Assembly: GCF_000315625.1 (NCBI RefSeq)
Contig: NW_005434620.1
Location: 1,068 to 58,436 of the forward strand
Source: Guillardia theta CCMP2712
Taxonomy: Eukaryota; Cryptophyceae; Pyrenomonadales; Geminigeraceae
Direction: 5' to 3'
Length of the DNA stretch: 57,369 nucleotides
The notes beneath the pieces are model-generated. The model ran no database searches. It was not told the origin of the DNA and saw only the letters and a list, made by a program, of their open reading frames with translations. Position numbers and translations under genes: made by a program. Numbering within the stretch: position 1 is the first letter of the stretch; each line of letters begins with the position of its first letter. This document shows positions 48,001 to 57,369 of the stretch, piece after piece.

Positions 48001-51000
48001 ACTCACAACGGAGTCTGACTGCCAGATAGTCTCTTCACATACACTTGATCCAACTCTTGCAGCCACGCTTCCATCATCAGCTCCAAATGATGTACCCGTT
48101 ACAGTTGCATGGTTCGAATTGATGCCAATGTTGCATTTACCCACAGAAGAGATGCTTGGTGAGGAATACGAGAAAGCTTGACTGAGCCTGTTTACATAGT
48201 ATTCTGGCGGCTGAAAGAAAGCAAGTCAGTTGATTGTATGAAAAAGATCAAATCTAGCAAACATTTACCTGCAAGTCAACGACGATATCAAGCATTTTCC
48301 GATAAACACTGCCTGGAGGTAACCTGAATATGATTGAGCTATCAGAATACCACTTAGTCTTTGTCGCATTGGTCATGCCAATCGTAATGAAAGAGGATTT
48401 TTCCATCATTCCAAATCCACTGCCAAGTACAGCATAATTTGCATTCGTATTGATTGTAGGTCCATTAGAATAGCTCACACCATCTTCTCCTCGAATCTTG
48501 CCTGGGTAAGGCCAATCACCATCAAAGGAAAATGCTTTGGTCAGAGATCCACGAAGATTGACGGCGACAGTCAATTCAACAGCTTTAAATTTGAAGGTTC
48601 CCCAAGCTATTCTTGCTCTCAAGGATGTTGTTGACAACCAATCAGTGCTCAATGTTGCAGTGGGGTGAACTCTTAACCTGATTGTCAGATCAGAGTTCCC
48701 TCCAAAGTTCGAACCATGCATGGTGCCCACATTCGAAACAGAGGGCAGATTCTGCCTCGACATTGTGGAGAGTGTGATCGTGTCGAAGGTGACAGCGTTA
48801 GAGAGTGATTGCCACTGATCGAAAACTGTCACAACTATACTTGCTACGCCGGGACGAATTGGCCCACTTGCAGTTCGAGCAACAATATATGTGTCACTTT
48901 GCCATTCCGACTGTTCTGAAGCAGTGAGTCCACAGATTCGTACAGATGCACTGGAATCAGAAGATCCAAATTGTTCTCCAGAAACTACAAATAAAATGCT
49001 GCTTGTAGACGGAACATTTAAACCAGGCATGAGTTCTTTGTCTTGTTGTAAGCCAATCATGGCTATAGCCTGATAATCGTAGGAGAACCATTCCAATGCT
49101 GTCCTAACCATTGAGCTGGAGACAACTAAAACTTGGGAATATCCGATTCCTGCTGCAGGTTTCACAAAGATTGCACTTTCAGAATACCACTTCGTAGACT
49201 CTGCTGTAGTCACACCGAGCTTAAGATGTAAAGAAGAATACATTGCACGATACACAGAGCTAGTAGGAAACGCAACAAAGCCGGGGAATCGGGCAATTGC
49301 CGAAAAATTCATCGTCATTTGTGCTCTTGGAAAATTCATTCTGGCTCTGGACAAAGGTTGGAGTTGTATCATATCGTAAGATAATGCCTCTGACAACGTC
49401 CCCGATGGGTTTAAGATCGCTGAAGACGTTATTCTAATGATCTTGGATCGCATTTGGCCTGATGGAGTCTTAAGAAGGAGAGTCGAATCACTGGACCAAA
49501 CAGTACTTTCGACAGCAGTCAACCCAACATTCCCCTTTAGAATGGAATATTCGTTTGTACCAAATGATCTCCCTACTATCGTTGTGCCCTTGATGATGAG
49601 ACGCATCGCAAGTTGCATGTCATCCATACCCTGATTGCAAGAAGGGACTGAGCTGACAACAGCCGAGTCAAGGGAAATCATGTCGGTAACACTACCTCCA
49701 ACCTGGACGGAGGTTGTTAAGGCCATTGACCTAAATTTTCCTGATCGAGGAATGCCAGACGGAGCATTACCACGAACCGCACTTTCACTTTCCCAAGAGG
49801 TTTGTTCGCTGGAGGTGCTCAGAAATCGTGTAGTGACGCTGGAAAGATGTCCAAAGTTGACTCCAACATATTCTAGAGTTGCACTACTCTCCACTGACGC
49901 TTTTACCAGAATGTTTCCAAAATATAGAGGAAGAGGTCTCCTTGACGTGTTCAAGGACGAAAAGTTATTAGAGGTCAGCAGCAAAATTGGCGCATCAAAA
50001 GTCAAAGCAGCACTAATGGTGGACAGTTTCCCAGGGAACATCGAGATCTGCAGTGCAGCACTCCTTGCGATGGACGATGCTGCCAGACCTTTCAGTGTAG
50101 AATCAGATAGCCATTGTGCCTTGACACTAGAAGTTGATCCAACTTGCACTGCTGCCGTGTATCTACCATAACCGGACCTCGGGCTGCTCAAAAGAATCCA
50201 CAGGTTTTGTGTAGGCTTGGTCGGCACGGCATTTGATTGTGGTACTTGACTTATGTCAGGCAATGAGTAAGTAGCCATGTTTGTGATCGATCCAACTTGA
50301 TCGCAAATTGTCAACACACTTTTCATACTCATCTTCTCACCATTCGATACACGTGTCTGAACACTGGTATAGCTTAACCATTCACTTGCCTCGCAAGCAG
50401 AAAAACCAATTCTTGCACGCAATGAGGAGTCGTGATTCAAGATTGCATCAGCAAACAAAGTCAACTCAGCTTTTACATGCTTACCAGTGTTCATCCGAGC
50501 GCTCAACAGTATGGGCCTGGCATCGTAACTGAACGAATCACAGATCGTTGCCGCGATTGAGAATTTGGAGGTGTTAGTCGCTCCTATTGTCATAGCGATG
50601 TGTAATGATCTTCCATTGCCTGCTGCAGGAGCGCAGAAAACCGCAGACGTGGAAATCCAGCGAGAATCTTCAGAACTCGACCTACCTATCCTCACTTTAG
50701 ACGAGTATTCGCTCAAACCTAGATTAATCCCAAGGATTTCCACCTTGTTCGGAGCTCCTCGGATGGAATTTGTCGGATGTGATGGATGCAAAATTGGCCA
50801 AAGATCATAACTGAAGCTTTGGGATAGTGAAGTGACAGATTGCACTAGAGTCAGCTTAACAGTGCAGTCATCAGTCAACCCCCTCGAAGGTTTGCATACC
50901 ACGATCGAGTCCGAATTCCAGATTGAAGATGAACAAGCAATTACTGCTAAACTGAATTGCTGACGGCAGAAAGGTGGCACACAACCACCGACAGAAATTT

Positions 51001-54000
51001 TGCTTGAAAAGTCATTCACTCCCAGCTCAACACCAATTACTTCCACCGAGGATGATCCATCGCGAGGTCCGTTCGCACGCATCAAATTTGATATAGCAGG
51101 TTTGTCGAATGAAAAGACTTCGCTCAAGCTGCCTGGAGTTTTGGTCACAGTTAAAGTCGTTGACAAGGTTTTGGAAACTCCAGTTGTTGTTCTGCAGTAA
51201 ATTGAAACGTCAGAAATCCATGTTGTTGCTTGAAATGCGGAAGATCCAAGCTTTCCACCAACTGACATATCTAACAGACCGAAGTTTGAACCTATAGCCT
51301 CGTTTTCAACGTAAGAAATATTTCGAGACGCATTAAAGAATTGCACCAGAACGACCATCGGTAAAACGGCTCCACGATTTGTTATTACCAACTGTGACAG
51401 TTCTGCTGAATCGTATGAAATCATCATGGTGACTGATTTTGGAAAGTCACTGGTAGTGATAGAGATTGCAAGGCTTTGTTGTGAGCCCTTTGAGAGCTTG
51501 CATTCAATTGAAGTGGCACTCCTCCAGTTGGTGTACTCAAAAGCAGTACCCGACATTCTTCCTGTTGTACTTGGGGTGGTTTTGTGGCTGAAATGCGAAA
51601 CACGTATCGACAAATTCAAGCCTTTAGCTGGATGAATATTTGATATCTGTGCGTTTGCTACCCCATATCGAGAAAACAATGCGGAATCAAACGAGCAAGA
51701 CTCTGAAAGTGAGTTGAGAAATCCGAAGACGGTAATCGCGATCAATTTGCTCCCACTCAAGCCCCTTGGAACTTGGCAAAATGTACATGTATCAGATATC
51801 CATACTGTGCTTTCCATTGGGGTCGCCCCAATTTGTGAGGTAACGGTTGTATCCAAGAAAATGAAATTGATCCCATACAATGTTAGCTTTTCCATGTTTC
51901 CCGGAAACATGTTTGATGGTTTGGTGCTGCTCATTGTAACTATGTCGTAAGAAAAAATTTGCTCTGTTTCTCCAATCTGACTGTCTACTCGCACAGCCAA
52001 GGACTTTCCATCACCATATCCAGCAGGAACGGGTGACAAGATTGAGGAGTCACTGCTCCATTGCGCAACCTGATATTGTGCATTTCCAAATGAGGTTTCC
52101 ACTAACTGATCACTGACACCAAAGTTCTGTCCAAAGACTGTTGCATATCTCCCATTCGCATTTGTAGGAGAGTTTGCAGCCTGAACTGCATTGATATTTG
52201 GCTTGTCGTAGTAGAATATCGGAGCATCGACCTCGTCGAGTATAAGAGTCAACCTTATAATACTCAGAGTGATACTGTCGACCACACCGGTTCCTGGCGG
52301 AGTTATGAAATAAATTCTACTATCACTCTGCCAATAACTTTTGGGTGACAAAGATTTACCAACCACAACTCCAACAGGTACTGCACTAACCCCGAATTGA
52401 TTCCCTTCAATTTGTATGCTGACATTTCCAGTCGCGGGAGAATTAGATTTACTAATTCCTGTTGCGCTTGGTGCGTCATAGATGAACAGATCAGATGTAC
52501 CATTAATGATTGCTGTCTGATTTCCAACATTCATTATCATTGGAACTTTAACAAGACCTAAAACAGAAGGTTAGATTTGAAACTTGCAAACAAGCTTAAT
52601 TTACCTTCGATTGCCGGGGCTGCAAGCGTTGAAAGATTTGAAAAAAGAAATACATGTATGAGTTGATCGCAGGAAAGAAAAATCAAAGCTTACCTTGACA
52701 GAGTGCTGAGCTGTCCGAGACCCATACTGTTGCTTGACATGATTGATCCCCGAGTTGACCTCCGAGGGTAGAGTCATAAAGGCCGTAATTAAATCCGAAC
52801 ACTGTTAGACTGAAGCCGCCATTTATTGGTCCATTCGGTGGTAACAATGCCGTGGAAGACGGTGGCAAAAAGTTGAATTCATTCATGTTTTGGACTGTTA
52901 TGGTTGGAATGCTCCAAAGCGCTGCTGACAAAACTACCTCCAGATTGAATGAGATACCGCTAGCGATGTAGGAAGTTAGAGATGTTGTTGACAACCACTT
53001 GGTGACCTCCATGGCTGTCCCGCCGATTCGTCCTTTTCCAGTGAGATCGAATGGTCCAAAGTCTCGTCCATATATTTCAACTTGCTCTTCGGCGAGTGTG
53101 GAAGAAAATGTTGGACGTATCCATATCATGTCGGGTGCATCGTATGTAAACCCCTTGGTAAAGCACACCTTTGCGAGTGAAATGGTCAACGTGATTGGTA
53201 GCTCATATCCGGTTCCGTGTCCCGCTCGAATGGTGAGCCTGGATTCCGAATTCCAGCGGGTCATTTCTGAAACTGTTTCGCCTAATCGAATTTGTGGGCT
53301 GGTATCATACGTGCTGAAGCCGAACCCAGCAATCTGATGTATTCTTCCCGCCAATACACTTGTGTGCGGTGGAATGATTGGCAATTGTGTTGCATTGGAA
53401 TCTCCAATCGAAGGGAGATCAAAAGAAAATGCCTGGGATATCGAGCTCACGATAGATCCTATTGTTACTACTATTTGACCATTATGCTCTACACCTTTGT
53501 ACTTCATGTATTGATTGGAAGCACGTATTACGTTGATTGGAATATTTCCATTTGGCGTTGTGGGAATGTATCCACTAACATGACTACTGTACATGAGGCA
53601 TTTGATCTGTGTGTTGGATATCCACTGAGTCGCTTCGCATGATGATTTTGCAATTCGCATCCTGGCTGTCTCGATTTCACTTCCTTGTGGGCTGCTGATG
53701 TAAATTGAAATTGCTGATGTCACTGGACCATTCATTCTCATTCCTAAACTAGCAAACATGAAAATTGGCATATCAAAGGACAAGCTGTCTGTCAAACTAG
53801 ATGTCATAGTTGAGATTGTTGTTATTATAGAATGTGTCTGTTGCGACCCCCTTGCAAAGTTTGCTGCCAAAGATGTGGCACTTATCCAATCTGTAGCCTC
53901 ACAGCCTGTTTGTCCCAGCCTTGAAGCGATTGTACCATACAATGCTGAAGGTCCATACCAATAGATAAGTAACATTCTAGAAGAAAGCTCATGCAGATTG

Positions 54001-57000
54001 AATTGCGACATGGCCGTGAAGTGAAGATTATCAAATGTGAGAGTTTCAGAAATTGTGGACATCCTCTGTGCACCAGAAGAAATTGCAACATTTTTGCTCG
54101 ATTGACAGCATACCAGCGGAGCATTGCAAACGATTATCGTATCCAGTAGCCATTTTGTGGCTTCGCATGCAGTAACTCCAGCGCGAACGGACGGTGTTGT
54201 ATCAAAATTCCCAAAATGTTTTCCTAACAGGTACAATGGACCTTTGGCAATTGCAGATGCCGCGGAATTTCCCACATACACATTGGGCGTTAAGAGCGAG
54301 GTCATTACAACCCGAGAAATATTGAAACTACTCGAACCTGAGCGTTGCAGCTCACGTTCTGAATTTGGTTGCGAAACTACAAGGTTTACAATGGAAACAT
54401 CATAGGAGTGCGATTGACTTAATGTAGACCTTCCTTTATCCGTGAAGGAAACGATGGATACGACGACATCTGCATGATTGAAATATGAATTCGGTGCAGG
54501 AGTGCAGAGGAGACCGCTTTCACTGATCCAAAAGGTTGCCTCACATCCTGTACCACCTAATCTTACCCTGCCACTGAAGTCTGATCTGCCCACATCTTTT
54601 GTGAAAATTTCAATACTTTTATCAGAGCGAGCGAAGTGATTTAGCTGCTGCGCGTGAGATACACTGGCGTCATCGTACGACAGAAATGTGTAATTGCAGG
54701 TCAGACCTGGGCTTTGGCCAGAAACGGTCAGATCCAAGCCCAAGTGTGAGCCAAGGTCATTCACTCCAGAGGCAGTTCGTGTCCATATTGCTGAGCCTGA
54801 GATCCAAAAGGTCGCTTCGGCAGAAGTTGAGGCATGATATTTCAGACCACTTGCGAAGATCAATCTTGCTTGTGGAGAATAATCATGTTGCGAGAAAGAC
54901 GAGCCAATGATCGAAATAATGGAACCTGATGTTGGAAAATTTGAGATGGCTTGAGCTGAATTCAAGTTGTACACTCCAGATATCTTAGGGGAGAAGTATG
55001 AGAACAAAGAATACTTCGTTCCGATTTGCCTTCCAACTGTCATGCCAACGATCAGTCCGTTTCCAGATCCTTCTGCCACTCGACAACTGATTGAGGAGTC
55101 TGATATGAATTTTGTGCTTTCCGTTGCAGTCCATCCAAATCTAGCTCCAGGGCTTTCGTCGTAGATCCCATAGTTTTGTCCAGTGACGAATGCTTTTGAT
55201 TGGTTGCCATCATAACGAAAAACTTCAGGACTACGATAAGAGAACGAATGAGACAATGTTGACAATTGTTCAGCCACTTCAATTATGATGTCTAATGCAG
55301 ATCCGATTCCAGGAGGGATCTCATGGCACCAGACAACGTCGTCGGATATCCACTGCGAATTTTCACAAACTGTCCTTCCAATCCATATTAGAGGAGAAGA
55401 ATCTAATCCACCAAAGTTAACCCCTTCTAGTCTCAATGTTTTCTCAGTAGAATATCTTGGAGCGACTGAATTCGGATCTACAAGTTCGACTGCAGGGCTA
55501 TCATAAGATAGAGCTAGAGACATCGCAATTGTATTGCTTGCTGGATAAGATATAAATGGAGATTTTCCAGAATTCCAAGTTGCGAATACAATTTCCAAGT
55601 TTTTACCATAAAATCCCGTGGGCTTGATAGCCAAACTTGTATCAGAAAGCCATCTCGTTGTAGTGCACATGATATTTCCAATGCCTATCTGTATGCTGAA
55701 GTCCCATGATCCAAAATTGATTCCGTAAACTGTCATCTCTTGACCTCCAACTCCAAGGATGTTGGCACGAAAAACACTGGAAATGGATGGATAATCAATC
55801 GACATGGCATCTGTCAACGTACCCGTAGACAAAGCCGCAGTAACAGCGATCGTGCCCTTATTTTCTGTCATCCAGCTACCTGTCGGTAATCTCGCAACAA
55901 TTGCTGTGGTAGAAATCCATTCAGTTATCATGCTTGTAGTTCCAGAAAATCGGAGATTTCCTGAGATGTCCCAACCTGAAGCGAGTTCCCCAAAGCACAA
56001 AGTGCTTGGGTGAAGAGATGCTCCAAATCCATTAGATTGTTCAACTGATGATAACCTCGGAGAATCGAACGAAAACAAGGCTACGTGTGTTTGTACATCG
56101 TCGCCATGCCCTAATCCGTTGTTGTGCGAAATAATGACAGATATTTGTCTTGATAGTCCAGAAGAGGATTTGCATAAAACTGTACTTCCTGACTCCCATA
56201 AACTCGCTTCACAAGTAGTGAAGCCTTGTGATACTCTGAGTGAATTATCGTCATTTCCGAGAAAATATCCTGCATACGTCAAAGATACTGAACCTGTCAT
56301 AGGTCCATTACCTCGTACAGCAACAAACTTTCCTGGCAGAAGTGGACTTAATGTTGGTGAGTTGAACGTGAAAGAATTGCTGAAGCTTCCGACCAGGATC
56401 GCAGCTGTTGTAGATAAAGACAGACCTCCTCCCGAACCATGCGCAAGTTTCGAGCGAATGGACGTTTCAGACTTCCAGGCAGTCACCTGACAAAAAATGA
56501 GAAAAAGAAAATCATGATCTAAAGGTAAAACTTACCATTGCCGCAGTTCCACCGACAGACACCTTTAGAGAATTATCCTGGAATCCATAATTTGCCCCGA
56601 TCAAAAGCTCCGACTGCAAACTTTGCCCATTCCACGGGAAAAAGGAATTGAGCAACACATGATTGTATGAGAAAATTGAAGAAACCGAACCGCAAACAGA
56701 TGAAACGCTCGCAACAATATGGTTGGATGAGCCCATACCATGCGACGCACGGCACATACATGAAGACAACGAGATCCAAAGCGTCCCAACCGATGACGAA
56801 CTTCCCAACCGAAATCTAGTCGAGAAAGACGAAACGGACAAGGATCTGTCTGAAATCAACACAAATGAAGAGCCCGTGTTTGGCCCATTCGAAAGATAAG
56901 CAGATGAAATCAAAACACTCACAAACGACATCATCTGAGAAATAGATCCAACATACTGAACTGAAACAGATAACGATAAAGACTGAAGACCGATCGATGA

Positions 57001-57369
57001 GACTAATGTCCTGACCGACGTCTCCGACTCCCACTCCGTCCCCTCGCACCCGGTCCCTCCCGCCCGTACCGCCCCCGTGTACCCCGACCGTCCCCCTAGC
57101 CCCCCTCCCTGTACCGTCACGCTCGTCGACCCCGTGCCCCCGCCTCCCTTGTTCGACCCCGTCCCTACGCTGATCCCGGCCCCGGCCCCTGCCGTCCACG
57201 CCTCCGTCAAGCTCCCTGCCCCGCCCCCTGCTCCTACCCCTCCCCCTACCGTCAGCCCTACCCGCCCCGTGCCCCCGACCCCTGACCCTCCCCGACACCG
57301 CACCGACGTCTCCGACTCCCACTCCGTCCCCTCGCACCCGGTCCCTCCCGCCCGTACGCCCCGTGTACC
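36077..57369 (-). CDS. Giant IPT/TIG-like repeat protein with C-terminal REJ-like region (5' end outside window)
   Basis: Exons on the minus strand: 56536->57369, 52694-56486, 52605-52619, 48269-52557, 45623-48210, 41837-45578, 41422-41787, 38739-41369, 38547-38687, 38370-38495, 37428-38321, 37258-37376, 37156-37203, 36394-37108 and 36077-36343; stop 36077-36079. All introns are GT-AG, 44-74 bp, and frame is kept throughout. At least 6,850 residues are visible. Most is a tandem of about 90-105-residue beta-sandwich repeats, estimated 55-60 by length, with consensus GxNFGxxDxS, RxGxTxCExTxWxSDT, CKxxxGxG and SYDxPxxS; this resembles IPT/TIG. From about 38690 down, GACDPLLLKAEVDFASGSRS, LDGTDSWDPDWR, FKFEWFLDC, then DSPRGGSLEVSTMNGTAM and DLLPLTYSFA match the REJ module of polycystin-1-type proteins. 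No GPS site or clear membrane helix follows in this model. Probably a cell-surface or secreted adhesion-type protein; start, signal peptide and anchor are not visible. Confidence 0.85.
57012..57369. repeat. 288-bp tandem coding repeat, extremely GC-rich
   Basis: The block starting ACCGACGTCTCCGACTCCC at about 57013 recurs at about 57301, a period of 288 bp or 96 codons, i.e. one TIG-like repeat (GGTGCEGTEWESETSVR). The two copies are nearly identical except for two one-base length differences close to the window edge. Third positions are almost all G/C on the coding strand, unlike the AT-leaning repeats downstream. Confidence 0.85.

Overview
The window is eukaryotic nuclear DNA. Genes are split by many very short GT-AG introns (mostly 43-58 bp). 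The left part carries plant/alga-type telomere repeats (CCCTAAA), and the gene set includes mitochondrial cytochrome c1, a Pol III subunit and a Dpy-30 protein. Tiny introns, giant TIG-like repeat proteins, GCC2/GCC3-type cysteine-rich proteins and TTTAGGG telomeres suggest a unicellular alga, most likely a cryptophyte resembling Guillardia theta. The organism call is an inference from style; no marker sequence proves it.

Left 9.5 kb (1-9500): a scrambled subtelomere. Three copies of one unrecognised protein family lie on the minus strand (1-721, 1634-3562, 7938-9353). Two blocks of CCCTAAA repeats (869-1009 and 9479-9499) are interstitial, have the polarity of a left chromosome end, and each abuts a short GC-rich tandem. 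Between two family copies sits a 4.4 kb fragment of a lectin/cysteine-rich extracellular protein gene, cut at both ends and broken by two single-base frameshifts. The inner telomere block sits directly on the 3' end of a decayed methylmalonate-semialdehyde dehydrogenase (MMSDH)-like gene (9496-10790), whose stop codon lies inside the telomere repeat. This looks like an old broken and healed chromosome end later buried under new subtelomeric material.

Middle (11.5-36 kb): ordinary, dense genes. A 12.3 kb plus-strand gene (11527-23814, 16 exons, frame-consistent throughout) encodes a protein of about 3,854 residues with an N-myristoylation-type start, a DUF4062/nephrocystin-3-like region, a NACHT-like region that has lost its P-loop, a very long TPR array and an embedded cyclic-nucleotide-binding-like fold. 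It ends 8 bp from the stop of a convergent small membrane-protein gene. Then follow a Dpy-30 protein, a class 3 lipase, a 31-copy 20-bp minisatellite, RNA polymerase III subunit RPC9, cytochrome c1 and a coiled-coil protein.

Right (36-57.4 kb): one minus-strand gene runs off the window. At least 6,850 residues are visible: roughly 55-60 IPT/TIG-like repeats followed by a REJ-like region as in polycystins. It contains a 15-nt micro-exon, a hidden in-frame intron and, at the right edge, an extremely GC-rich 288-bp tandem unit that marks recent repeat amplification.
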